Position numbers and translations under genes: made by a program. The notes under the pieces were generated by a model. That model saw nothing but the letters and a program-made list of their open reading frames with translations. It was not told the DNA's origin and ran no database searches. From IMG/VR virus record IMGVR_UViG_3300031857_001661, positions 1-21,049 of that record: a stretch of DNA of 21,049 nt. One strand, given 5' to 3'. The stretch comes from a virus. This document shows, piece by piece, positions 6,291 to 13,612 of the stretch (its first letter is position 1; the number at the start of each line of letters is the position of its first letter).

Positions 6291-8317
6291 GCTGCCCGGC
6301 GGTGGTGAATGTTGCGATCCCCGGCCCGCCTGGGGTGGGACTGCCATCGGGAGTTGGGATGGCAGAATATGCGGTTGTAAAGGATGGCAATACGCCTTAT
6401 CTGTATAAATTAGTCGAACTAGAACAAGTAGGCCTTCCTCAAGCGCTTGGCATCGCAGCATCGCCTACATTTGCTGGGCTAACGCTATCTGGCTTTGCCT
6501 CTGGTGCGGTTGGTATTGTAACATCTGGCACCAACGGTCAACTTGCTAGAGTATCTATTGGCGCTGGATTATCTATTGTAAATGGTGTGCTAGTTGCATC
6601 TGGAAGCGCAGGCACTAATCTGTCTTACGATCCGTCTACGCGGCTACTTTCGAGTAGCACGGGTGATGATGTAACCTTGCCGCTGGCAACAACTTTGGCG
6701 GCTGGATTGCAATCCAGCGCTGACAAGATCAAGCTTGATTCTATAACAGTAGATACAGCAACAAAAACTATTGAGCGCGTTAGAAATACAACCGGGGTTG
6801 AAATACCAAAAGGCGCTGTTGTTAGAATTCCATCGCCTGGCTCATCTGGAACTACGCTGCTAGTCGCGCTAGCCGATGCGTCAGACGAGTTAACAGCGGC
6901 CAACACCTATGGAATTGCTCAGGCTGCAATTCCCCATAATTCAGATGGTATCGTGCAAACGTCAGGCACGCTCAGTGGAGTTAACACTGATCACCTTGTA
7001 GAGGGTGAGCTTGTATTTTTGTCTGAAGTTGCAGGACAAACAACTAGCACAAGACCAACACAGCCTGCGCATGGCGTTATTCTTGGATGGTGCATTAAAA
7101 AAGGACCGGGAACAAGCGGCATTCTTGCTATAAAGGTTGCTAATGGCCCGGAGTTGTACGAACTTCATGATGTATTGATTGCCGGCAATCCGCCTGCCGT
7201 AGGCGCTCCTAGGCCAGTGCTAGCGCGTCATTCAGACGGCTTATGGCGCAATACACTGATCACGCCTGCTGATATTGGCGCTGCTGCAGTTGCCTCCACA
7301 GGATCATATAACGATCTAACGAACAAGCCTGATTTAAGCATCAAAGCCGATCTAGTTGGCGGAGTCATTCCCACTGCTCAGATCCCTGCGATTGCAATTA
7401 GCGATTACCTGGGAGCCGTTAATAGTCAGGCCGCAATGCTGGCGCTAACCGGTCAGCGTGGCGACTGGTGTCTACGCACTGATACCGGCAATGTTGGTCA
7501 GTGGATTTTAAGTGGTGATAATGCTTCGATCTTGGGAAATTGGGTTCAAATTCCCGTACCTATTGTACCTGTTCAAAGTGTAAATGGGCAGACTGGAATC
7601 ATTGTTTTATCTGCGGCTGATGTTGGAGGCGTTTCCAGCACGGATGCACGCCTGTCGGACTCTAGGGAGTGGTCCGCAGAGACGGTGGGCCAGGCCGAGG
7701 CTGAGGCTCGATCGGCCACCACTCGCCGGGCTTGGACCGCTCAGCGCGTTGGCCAGGCCATTGCGGCATGGTGGACTGCTACCACCACCACCATTGGGCG
7801 GGCGGTGGCAACAGCAGCAAGCCAAGCCGATGCTCGGAATGCGATCGGCGCGGGGACCGGGAATTCCAACCTGGCGCTTGGCACCAGTGCACCACTAGGC
7901 CTAGCAGCAACGGCGGCGGTTGGCTCGTCTGAATTCGCTGCGCCGATTGATCACCAGCATCAGCGAGACGCGACAACTCTTATCATTCCTTTGACTTACG
8001 GTATAGCGCCAACAGGAAACTCTAGCGCACTTATTCTACCTTTTACACTTCCATTTTCTTACAATATCATCAGCGCTGCCTTAACGTGTGAGGCGGCTGC
8101 AACCACAAACCCAATCATTGTTAATGTAACTCTTGATAATGTGACCATATTTAGCACAAAGCCGCAGATCAATGTTGGTGGAACATCGACTGGAAACAGC
8201 CCTGTTCTATCAATAACATCCGGAACATTGGCAAACGTCTTGCGGATCTACATAGATCAAGCAAGTGGCGGCGGAACTTATCTGCAGTTGCATTTTACCT
8301 TCAGGAGGACTTCTTGA
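6287..8317 (+). CDS. Large tail fibre protein (676 aa)
   Basis: Long, Gly/Ala/Ser/Thr-rich fibre-like protein. Visible modules: a Pro/Gly-rich N-terminus with GPPGVGLPSGVG (collagen-like), a Gly/Ser beta region (residues ~50-160), a middle domain with TTGVEIPKGAVVRIPSP and HGVILGWCIKKGPG as in phage fibre beta domains, the fibre motif VQSVNGQTGIIVLSAADVGG (~426-445), an Ala/Thr/Arg-rich shaft (~455-530), and a C-terminal beta-rich tip (~560-676), probably receptor-binding. It has a strong Shine-Dalgarno, AGGAGG at 6277-6282, and ATGA coupling to the preceding gene. The shaft region is strikingly GC-rich while the tip is AT-rich, suggesting exchange of tip domains. Confidence 0.8.
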   Translation: MSCPAVVNVAIPGPPGVGLPSGVGMAEYAVVKDGNTPYLYKLVELEQVGLPQALGIAASPTFAGLTLSGFASGAVGIVTSGTNGQLARVSIGAGLSIVNGVLVASGSAGTNLSYDPSTRLLSSSTGDDVTLPLATTLAAGLQSSADKIKLDSITVDTATKTIERVRNTTGVEIPKGAVVRIPSPGSSGTTLLVALADASDELTAANTYGIAQAAIPHNSDGIVQTSGTLSGVNTDHLVEGELVFLSEVAGQTTSTRPTQPAHGVILGWCIKKGPGTSGILAIKVANGPELYELHDVLIAGNPPAVGAPRPVLARHSDGLWRNTLITPADIGAAAVASTGSYNDLTNKPDLSIKADLVGGVIPTAQIPAIAISDYLGAVNSQAAMLALTGQRGDWCLRTDTGNVGQWILSGDNASILGNWVQIPVPIVPVQSVNGQTGIIVLSAADVGGVSSTDARLSDSREWSAETVGQAEAEARSATTRRAWTAQRVGQAIAAWWTATTTTIGRAVATAASQADARNAIGAGTGNSNLALGTSAPLGLAATAAVGSSEFAAPIDHQHQRDATTLIIPLTYGIAPTGNSSALILPFTLPFSYNIISAALTCEAAATTNPIIVNVTLDNVTIFSTKPQINVGGTSTGNSPVLSITSGTLANVLRIYIDQASGGGTYLQLHFTFRRTS

Positions 8318-8318
8318 G

Positions 8319-8825
8319 ATGGGCCAATTTATTATCGCCAACATTGAAACCCGCCAGGTCAAGCCCTGGCCCCGACTGGAGGGAGAGCCAATCGAAGGCC
8401 TTGTGCAACCTCCGTGGTACGAGCTGGAAGTGATCCAACAGCCCGTTCCCCCGCTTGCCGTGGGGGAGACTGCTGTGGCCACCGAAACGCTGGACTTCGA
8501 GAATGGCCAGCTGATCCACGGCTGGCAGATTGAGCAACTCCCGACGAATTATCAGGGGTTCTATGATGATCTTATTATAAGTCAAGCATATAGAAATGTT
8601 ACAAACACGCCAAACAAATCAGGAGACTTGTCTTATGCAGCTTTGACCTTCTTAGCTGCGTTAAACGAGAACAAAAGTGGCAGGGAGAACGTAGAATCAT
8701 TTCAAGCCGCCATCTGGTTGCTATTTAGCCATATTGCTCTTTCCGCTGAAGACATAACTGAGCTTCAGGGCCTGATGGTTCAACACAGGCTGGCCGACCT
8801 TTATACGCTAGAACCGCCGCAATGA
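8319..8825 (+). CDS. Tail-fibre-associated protein (168 aa)
   Basis: The ATG at 8319 lies one base after the tail-fibre stop and ten bases after AGGAGG (8303-8308), so it is preferred to the upstream in-frame ATG at 8265. The N-terminal ~75 residues (ANIETRQVKPWPRLEGEPIE, PPWYELEVIQQPVPPL, GWQIEQLP) form a Pro/Trp-rich beta domain. The C-terminal half (FYDDLIISQAYRNV through AAIWLLFSHIALSAEDI) is helical. This recalls small fibre-assembly or baseplate-attachment proteins encoded beside fibres, but no family is certain. The stop overlaps the next start in ATGA (8822-8825). Base composition falls abruptly near 8545, between the two halves. Confidence 0.7.
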   Translation: MGQFIIANIETRQVKPWPRLEGEPIEGLVQPPWYELEVIQQPVPPLAVGETAVATETLDFENGQLIHGWQIEQLPTNYQGFYDDLIISQAYRNVTNTPNKSGDLSYAALTFLAALNENKSGRENVESFQAAIWLLFSHIALSAEDITELQGLMVQHRLADLYTLEPPQ

Positions 8826-9694
8826 GTGTTATTTTCCTCGCAAGAAATCCGGCAAGCTTTGTGCTTTATAGCGGCCCGGTACAGGATTACATTGATCGGG
8901 TTATTGCCGCCGACGTTGCGGCCGGAAATAATCTAGGGCTGGAGACTGCAGTAAGAGATGCTTATTCAAACTTCATCACCAGTTGCATCGACAATGGATC
9001 CTTGGGCACCAGTGGCGGAGTGCTCAGCCAGGCTAATAGCATCATTAAGGCCGCTCCGATCATGATGGGCGCACGCACAATCAGCGGCGCGATGGTGCCG
9101 CTTGTTGGTCCAACTCCGACACGAGGGGGAACAGCGGGAGGATGGGTCTACGACCGGAAGCTGGGCCTGCGAGGTAACGGAACAAACAATTTTCTTGATA
9201 CACAGAGAGCAGGTAATGCGGACCCACAAAATAGCAAACATGTATCTTGTTATGTCACTTCTCCGGCAACTGGAAACACAACGCAAGTTTTTATAGGGGA
9301 CATTTCAAGCACAGTGGAAGGCGCAAGTCTTATTTACAAAATCGGAGCCCTTGACGGCGGAAACGAAAATATAGCCATGATGGCTAACAGCCCTTTTCCC
9401 GCAATAACTAGCGCCCCCTCTGCCGCGTTTGGGACCGGTTTTCTTGGCATCAGCCGCAGCGGCGCCAACAACGCAAACGGTATTATTTATGGCGTTACCA
9501 GCGCTACAACATCAACACCATCATCAGCACCAACAGCAAGTAACATTGCAGTTTTTGCTAGAACCGTTACAGCTCCTGCAAGATTCTGCAATGCAACGAT
9601 TAACTTTTATTCAATCGGCACCAATATAAACTTGACGCTATTAAATGCAAGTCTTGCAACGTTGACCGCCCAAATCGCGGCAGCCATTCCCTGA
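8822..9694 (+). CDS. Putative tail/receptor-binding protein (290 aa)
   Basis: After an N-terminal helical section (VQDYIDRVIAADVAAGNNLG, residues ~20-38) the protein has the layout common in phage tail adhesins: MVPLVGPTPT, then YDRKLGLRGNGTNNFLDTQR, then a beta-rich region (HVSCYVTSPATGN, TQVFIGDIS) and a C-terminal helix LATLTAQIAAAI. That layout is typical of concanavalin-like domains at fibre ends, so glycan or host-surface binding is plausible. It is coupled to the preceding gene by ATGA and closes the tail operon. The next 107 bases hold no convincing gene apart from a 14-codon ORF at 9705 that was rejected. Confidence 0.7.
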   Translation: MSVIFLARNPASFVLYSGPVQDYIDRVIAADVAAGNNLGLETAVRDAYSNFITSCIDNGSLGTSGGVLSQANSIIKAAPIMMGARTISGAMVPLVGPTPTRGGTAGGWVYDRKLGLRGNGTNNFLDTQRAGNADPQNSKHVSCYVTSPATGNTTQVFIGDISSTVEGASLIYKIGALDGGNENIAMMANSPFPAITSAPSAAFGTGFLGISRSGANNANGIIYGVTSATTSTPSSAPTASNIAVFARTVTAPARFCNATINFYSIGTNINLTLLNASLATLTAQIAAAIP

Positions 9695-9771
9695 CGGTGC
9701 CACCATGGAATCTACTAAACACATCACATCATTACCCAAGCAAATATAGCACACCACCATTGAGTCAACCA

Positions 9772-9782
9772 CGGGAAAACTA
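9772..9782 (+). promoter_or_regulatory. CGGGAAAA leader motif, copy 5
   Basis: CGGGAAAACTA lies 30 bases before the ATG at 9802, the same spacing as copy 4 and close to copy 1 (27). It is in the 107-base gap after the tail operon and leads the two membrane-protein genes. A weak AAGG (9783-9786 region) lies too far from the ATG to be an ordinary Shine-Dalgarno. Confidence 0.55.
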
Positions 9783-9801
9783 AGGTAACACAGCCAGCGC
9801 T

Positions 9802-10065
9802 ATGGCACCCGCGCCACAACAAGAGAATCAACTATGGCGCTTCATGAATCAGCCGCTAACGGCTGGTATAATACTGTTTCTTTTGAGTGTAATTTGCGCT
9901 GGATTGGTTAAAATTTCTAGCCAGTTAAATGAGCTAAGCGATAACCAAAGATTAGGGCTAATTGAAATCGGTGCACTAAAGCAAAGAGTTGATAGACTAG
10001 AGGCTAATGATAGGAGGCAAGAAAATGATATTGTACTGCTTAAATATCAAGTAAACACAAAATGA
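9802..10065 (+). CDS. Small membrane protein with C-terminal coiled coil (87 aa)
   Basis: One clear transmembrane helix, residues ~18-40 (TAGIILFLLSVICAGLVKI), is followed by a hydrophilic coiled-coil region (~42-85) with regularly spaced Leu/Ile and many charged residues (QRVDRLEANDRRQENDIVLL). The N-terminal 15 residues are polar. The architecture fits holins of the single-TM type, spanin-like lysis proteins, or a phage haemolysin-XhlA-type membrane anchor. Position at the end of the late genes and overlap with another tiny membrane gene (ATGA at 10062) support a lysis role, but no endolysin lies in the window to confirm it. Confidence 0.65.
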   Translation: MAPAPQQENQLWRFMNQPLTAGIILFLLSVICAGLVKISSQLNELSDNQRLGLIEIGALKQRVDRLEANDRRQENDIVLLKYQVNTK

Positions 10066-10253
10066 ATAAAACACAAATTCAACTTTCCCTATGTGCTTGC
10101 GTATTGCTAAGCGCCGTAGGTGGATTTGGTAGTGTTTTTTGTGGCAACCAGCAATGTGTAGAGGCATGGAGGACTAGCGCGACAGGTGCATTGTCCGCTG
10201 CTGGGACACTTGCGACCTACCTGGCCAATCCCCCTGGCGAAGGTGATGACTAA
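10062..10253 (+). CDS. Small membrane protein, holin-like candidate (63 aa)
   Basis: The protein has a hydrophobic N-terminal segment (residues ~7-27, LSLCACVLLSAVGGFGSVFC) that could be a signal or transmembrane helix, and a second Ala-rich hydrophobic stretch (~41-55). Four Cys residues occur in the first half. The gene overlaps the preceding one in ATGA, so both are translated together. The pair resembles small lysis modules, but a signal-anchored periplasmic protein or lipoprotein-like product is also possible. Its end overlaps by four bases the end of a convergent - strand gene. Confidence 0.6.
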   Translation: MNKTQIQLSLCACVLLSAVGGFGSVFCGNQQCVEAWRTSATGALSAAGTLATYLANPPGEGDD

Positions 10254-10723
10254 GGGCGATCAATCACGACATAAGGGTGATTAATCACAATATAGGTTCT
10301 ACCCTTAAAGTTCGGTCTTTCAAGATATTTTTGACTTGTTAATCTTTTAAGATGATCAGACGCAGTGTCGCTAATTCTTTGATTAAAGCTAAAGCCCAAA
10401 ACATATTTAAGATAATTTTTAACATCAATAAACTTAAATTCACCGCCTACAGGAATTTGGTTTATATAATCACAAACATGATCATACACTTTACGAGACG
10501 TAACGCTAAGAGGTATAACACCTTGAATTGAATCAGCATTTGACTTGGTTAATGACTTAGATCGTTCCTGCGGAATAGAAGATTTTATTACTGCAGGCTT
10601 TTCTTGTTCAAGCGATTCGATCGCAATCTCGATATACGGAATTGCTTCTGCACTTTTATGGTCTTGAATGCGATCAAGTGCTTTTTGCAAAAGATCTGCA
10701 ACAGAGTAATTCAGCGTAATCAT
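10250..10723 (-). CDS. Winged-helix-like protein of the recombination operon (157 aa)
   Basis: No family was recognised. The N-terminal ~60 residues are helical (VADLLQKALDRIQDHKSAEA). The C-terminal ~90 residues (VYDHVCDYINQIP, FIDVKNYLKYVLGFS, RISDTASDHLKRLTSQKYLE, TYIVINHP) alternate helices and strands like a winged-helix DNA-binding domain, so DNA binding is a reasonable guess. ATG at 10723 begins the natural-looking protein, but a TTG at 10777, abutting the upstream TGA and preceded by AAGGGGGAG, is an alternative that would add 18 unusual Cys/His-rich residues. It is the last gene of the operon that includes the nuclease and annealing protein, and it meets the + strand genes head-on with no terminator. 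Confidence 0.6.
   Translation of the reverse strand: MITLNYSVADLLQKALDRIQDHKSAEAIPYIEIAIESLEQEKPAVIKSSIPQERSKSLTKSNADSIQGVIPLSVTSRKVYDHVCDYINQIPVGGEFKFIDVKNYLKYVLGFSFNQRISDTASDHLKRLTSQKYLERPNFKGRTYIVINHPYVVIDRP
10251..10292. repeat. Two 21-bp tandem repeats at a convergent gene junction
   Basis: 10251-10271 and 10272-10292 match at 17 of 21 positions, and all four differences are transitions. On the - strand they encode two 7-residue units at the C-terminus of the 10250-10723 gene (YIVINHP, YVVIDRP). The last unit runs into the stop codon. Confidence 0.65.
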
Positions 10724-10777
10724 GGGAGGTGATGAATGAAGAACAGAGCAATGCTTGTAGTGGCAAAAACTAAGCAA

Positions 10778-11842
10778 TCATCGCTCCCCCTTGAGGCGTG
10801 CTTTCTGTTGATTGATCGTGCGCTTGTACCAACCCGGCAAGACTGCTGCCGATGGTGATACAGAATAACCAGGCCAGTAGTCAATCTGTAAAGACAAATG
10901 AACTTTGTTGACTGCAAGTCGATACAGCGACCTGCCATCACTTAATTGCTCATCAGTCATGTAATAACGACCGATAAACTCTGGTCCAATAGGATCCTTT
11001 TCGATAGCAACCCATTCAAATATGATTGGCAATATAATTAGCGAACCCTCAGCAAATCCCATAATTTTTTCTAGCGCAGTACGGCAGTGATACAGTGCAT
11101 CATGGTAGAATGCTGATTGCACGATGTAACCGTACTTGGCAATCGCTAAACCAAAATGTGACTCACCTTCCCCTGCGTCTTGCGCTGTTTTTATATCACC
11201 AATCCAAAGGTGATCATCAAAAATACGCAATGAATCTATTCTTGCCTTGATTCGCCGCTTTGTTTGTGTATCAATATAGGTAAAGGTGATCTCATTAAGC
11301 ATTCTATATTTTTCGGTCTTTTCGTATCTGTACTTTAAGATCGGATGTTGCCATAAGGCATTGGCATAAGCAAATCCCTTTGAGTAGTTGGCTTCTGATA
11401 CAATCTCAGCCGTGGGCGGCAGATTGGTTTTCTCCCACTCAATCCACTGATCTTCGATTGCTTTATATTCTTTCCATGTTTCATAAGCTTTAGCAGGCTT
11501 GCCGCCTTTAGTCAGTCGATCAGGTTCTATGAGCTGCTTTTCTGTTGGCCTTTTTGGTAGATCAGGAGCCAATACATAACGTGAGGAAACCTCATCCCAT
11601 TCGAGCACAAGCGCATGAGCGATATTGCCCTGGATGAAAGCGTCTCTTTCCTCCTGTTCTGGCCTATTGGGATCAATGCACTTTTTCCAGGCATGTGCTT
11701 CTGTTGAGCCGATGACTTCCTTGCATAAACTTGCATTAATACCCGGAAGATCATCATAAGCCTCACGCGGAAGCTTGCAAAAAACTTGAGGAGAGCTTGT
11801 TAGTTCAATGCCCCATTTTTGCTGCCATTCAGCTTCATTCAT
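10778..11842 (-). CDS. RecE/RecB-type PD-(D/E)XK exonuclease (DUF3799-like)
   Basis: This 354-aa protein shows the motif set of RecB/RecE/Cas4-type nucleases in order: GNIAH with His76, LNEITFT with Glu184, RIDS with Asp203, IGDIKTA with Asp216 and Lys218 (the D-x-K core), then QSAFYHD with Gln242 and Tyr246. These residues bind metal and cleave DNA. Such nucleases resect dsDNA ends to expose a strand for an annealing partner, and a RecT-like gene lies in the same operon. The start at 11842 is chosen over 11893 because it overlaps the preceding 48-aa ORF by eight bases and has CAGGAG upstream. The conserved N-terminal ISASLC-like segment (INASLCKEVI) is also seen in phage RecE homologues. Confidence 0.85.
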   Translation of the reverse strand: MNEAEWQQKWGIELTSSPQVFCKLPREAYDDLPGINASLCKEVIGSTEAHAWKKCIDPNRPEQEERDAFIQGNIAHALVLEWDEVSSRYVLAPDLPKRPTEKQLIEPDRLTKGGKPAKAYETWKEYKAIEDQWIEWEKTNLPPTAEIVSEANYSKGFAYANALWQHPILKYRYEKTEKYRMLNEITFTYIDTQTKRRIKARIDSLRIFDDHLWIGDIKTAQDAGEGESHFGLAIAKYGYIVQSAFYHDALYHCRTALEKIMGFAEGSLIILPIIFEWVAIEKDPIGPEFIGRYYMTDEQLSDGRSLYRLAVNKVHLSLQIDYWPGYSVSPSAAVLPGWYKRTINQQKARLKGER

Positions 11843-11981
11843 CAGCCATGCTCCTGAATTTGGTTGCAAGTGTTTCGAGCTTGCATACAACATCTTCTAA
11901 TGATGTTGTTTCTTTTTTTTGCAGTTGAACAAGCTCATCAATCGCCTGTTCAATCGCATCGTTGATTTTGTCTTTTGGCAT
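11835..11981 (-). CDS. Small helical protein (48 aa) between membrane and nuclease genes
   Basis: This short ORF runs from ATG at 11981 to TGA at 11837-11835. Its end overlaps the nuclease start by eight bases (ATGAATGA), and its start overlaps the end of the 71-aa membrane-protein gene by 32 bases. It is acidic and helical throughout (KINDAIEQAIDELVQLQKKE, EDVVCKLETLATKF), with heptad-like Leu/Ile/Val spacing suggesting dimerisation. No domain was recognised. The overlaps on both sides, typical of a tight phage operon, are the best evidence that it is real. An A8 run lies near codons 21-23. Confidence 0.6.
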   Translation of the reverse strand: MPKDKINDAIEQAIDELVQLQKKETTSLEDVVCKLETLATKFRSMADE

Positions 11982-12165
11982 TTCTAGATAGCAAGGTTTG
12001 CAGGTAAATGATGCGCCTATCTTTTTGACGTATTAGGCCATGAAGTTTAGTTAGCTGTAGTCTATGTCTGCGATCATCAAGGGAAGGCCGGAAGAAATAT
12101 CCGGCCACAAATCCAAATCCAAGCGCAGATGCTGACAACAGTGCTAACGCCAGTATTCTAGGCAT
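11950..12165 (-). CDS. Small membrane protein (71 aa) in the recombination operon
   Basis: The N-terminal hydrophobic helix (residues ~3-25, RILALALLSASALGFGFVAG) is followed by a strongly basic helical tail (RPSLDDRRHRLQLTKLHGLI to the end). The start at 12165 overlaps the upstream stop by eight bases (ATGCCTAG), which decides it over 12225. Many positive residues after the helix indicate N-out/C-in orientation. An inner-membrane protein with a basic cytoplasmic tail could bind DNA or tether a complex, but the function is unknown. Presence inside a recombination operon is unusual. Confidence 0.6.
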   Translation of the reverse strand: MPRILALALLSASALGFGFVAGYFFRPSLDDRRHRLQLTKLHGLIRQKDRRIIYLQTLLSRNAKRQNQRCD

Positions 12166-12385
12166 TGGGGTCGTCAGGCTTGAAACTGCCGCAATTGATG
12201 TCAGTAAGTGCGCATTGATAGCCATAGCAAGCTCCTAGGCGAATTGCTTCATGCCAAGCGGCAAGGTTTTTGATGTTAGAATTAGGTACTTCTGGATCCA
12301 TCTTTAGCGCAGCTTGCACCATGATAAATTCCAGCACTTCAGAAGGTACGTCTAATTCTTTCAAGGGAATAACGACTTCAATCAT
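12158..12385 (-). CDS. Small protein (75 aa) following the annealing-protein gene
   Basis: I do not recognise this protein. It has a beta-type start (MIEVVIPLKELDVPSEVLEF) followed by helices (FIMVQAALKM, NIKNLAAWHEAIRLGACYGY), three Cys or near-Cys positions in the second half, and a polar C-terminus. It overlaps the preceding RecT-like gene by ATGA (12382-12385) and the following membrane-protein gene by eight bases, so it lies in a tightly packed operon. An accessory role in recombination or replication is a guess from context. Confidence 0.6.
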   Translation of the reverse strand: MIEVVIPLKELDVPSEVLEFIMVQAALKMDPEVPNSNIKNLAAWHEAIRLGACYGYQCALTDINCGSFKPDDPNA

Positions 12386-13476
12386 ACCAGCTCCTGCTGA
12401 ACGTCATCATCAGCCCCAGAATCGACCTGTAACTCGCTGATCTCTTCATCTGTGAGGATTTGAGGGCCATCGCCGCCAGAAGCGCAACCCATGTTCCATC
12501 TCTTAACTGATGTTTCATTGCCTAATCCGCCGATCACATCTCGGAAGTTGACGGCCGGGAGCGATTCTAGGCCGTCAATCTGAAAACAGGCGCAAACATC
12601 CATCTCAAAAGCCCTGGCACCAACAGCCGACAGACACTTTGACATGGCCGCATCTAATCGACTGCGCTGCTCCTCCGTCAGGGTGGCGTCAGAATCGGGA
12701 GCGGCACTAGAGGATGGTTGCAGCGTCGCTGGGGCCGCCGTGGGTGCTGCCTCAAGTATTGACGGCGCCGTGCCGCCTAGCGGCTGTGCGGCGGGCTCTG
12801 AAGAGTCGCCATCCGGCATTGTTTTTCCTGACATTTGTTGATAGCAACGCGACAAAAACTTTCGTGTTGCCTTGCCAATCAACTGATCAGCAGTGCTGTA
12901 CTGATCAGATTTGACCGGAATAGTTGCCGCAAATGACACGGTTTTTTCTTGTATCCATGTAGCGGAACACTCTACAGTGACACCGCCAGTCGAAGACTTT
13001 GGAACTCCGATATTCAACTGAAAATCAGTGATTGGAGCTACTTTGATTAGTGCTTCAAATCCCTCTTTAGTGCAATAGAATCTGCCTGCGATGATATTAA
13101 ATTGATTGCCGACCAACTGTAATCCGCGCAGCAATGCTTCAATAGCAGCTTCTTTTACGATCTCATACTCATAGGGAGTATTCGGCCTGTAGCTTCCGTC
13201 TCTATCTTTTTTCTTGATCTTTGGATCCCGGTCGGTTCTGAATCCGAGGGGCGAATCTTGCAGGGCAACAATTGCTGATCTGATTCCCGGATCATCGAAA
13301 TATGTTCGCAGCGATTGAATTGCAATAGCAGACTTGAGAGCAGCCACAACACTTCCTGATGTAGCATCAGAATAAACTGCAGTGGCTTCAGTGGTAGCTG
13401 ATTGCAAGCCATTTAAGGCGTTATCTGAGATAGATAGCGCACCGGCTTTTGGTTTGGGAGCTAAAGAACTTGTCAT
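12382..13476 (-). CDS. Putative single-strand annealing protein (RecT/Erf-like)
   Basis: Of its 364 residues, ~40-220 form the likely core: a helical part (VVAALKSAIAIQSLRTYF), then IVKEAAIEALLRGLQLVGNQ and FNIIAGRFYCTKEGFEALI (~106-143), beta strands (QLNIGVPK, VECSATWIQ, VSFAATIPVK), and a closing helix QLIGKATRKFLSRCYQQMSG. This order of 'stage-setting helix, Gly-rich strand, catalytic-like groove, closing basic helix' is what phage annealing proteins of the RecT/Erf type show, and partnership with a RecE-type nuclease in the same operon fits. Residues ~225-270 are a Pro/Ala linker; the C-terminal ~90 residues are a separate region with Cys. Assignment is by pattern and context, not by a definite family match. 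Confidence 0.6.
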   Translation of the reverse strand: MTSSLAPKPKAGALSISDNALNGLQSATTEATAVYSDATSGSVVAALKSAIAIQSLRTYFDDPGIRSAIVALQDSPLGFRTDRDPKIKKKDRDGSYRPNTPYEYEIVKEAAIEALLRGLQLVGNQFNIIAGRFYCTKEGFEALIKVAPITDFQLNIGVPKSSTGGVTVECSATWIQEKTVSFAATIPVKSDQYSTADQLIGKATRKFLSRCYQQMSGKTMPDGDSSEPAAQPLGGTAPSILEAAPTAAPATLQPSSSAAPDSDATLTEEQRSRLDAAMSKCLSAVGARAFEMDVCACFQIDGLESLPAVNFRDVIGGLGNETSVKRWNMGCASGGDGPQILTDEEISELQVDSGADDDVQQELV

Positions 13477-13566
13477 GCAAAATGAAGTAAACTGCCCTTT
13501 CGGGTGCTCTCATTTTACCGATACAGCAGCAATAAAGGGGCAGCATCTTAACAATGCTTAACCAAT

Positions 13567-13586
13567 AAAAAAGGGGCCGAAGCCCC
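13567..13586 (-). terminator. Intrinsic terminator of the cyAbrB gene (UUCG loop)
   Basis: On the - strand, GGGGC-TTCG-GCCCC (13586-13573) is followed by TTTTTT (13572-13567). The very stable UUCG tetraloop and T-run make this a convincing Rho-independent terminator, 26 bases after the stop of the AbrB-like gene. It separates that unit from the recombination operon, which must therefore have a promoter in 13477-13560. Confidence 0.9.
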
Positions 13587-13612
13587 CCTCCGCCTGTTCT
13601 GGCGGCAATCTA

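Noticed and set aside
7540-7560. tRNA T-arm-like GGTTCAAATTCCC
   Set aside because: It is within the tail-fibre coding frame, and no acceptor, D-arm or anticodon partners fit nearby.
9394-9401. A - strand copy of CGGGAAAA in the tail gene
   Set aside because: It lies in coding sequence, lacks the following TA, and is on the opposite strand. One chance copy is expected in a window of this size.
9705-9749. 14-codon ORF in the gap after the tail operon
   Set aside because: Too short, with no Shine-Dalgarno, no overlap coupling and no sign of conservation from the sequence alone.
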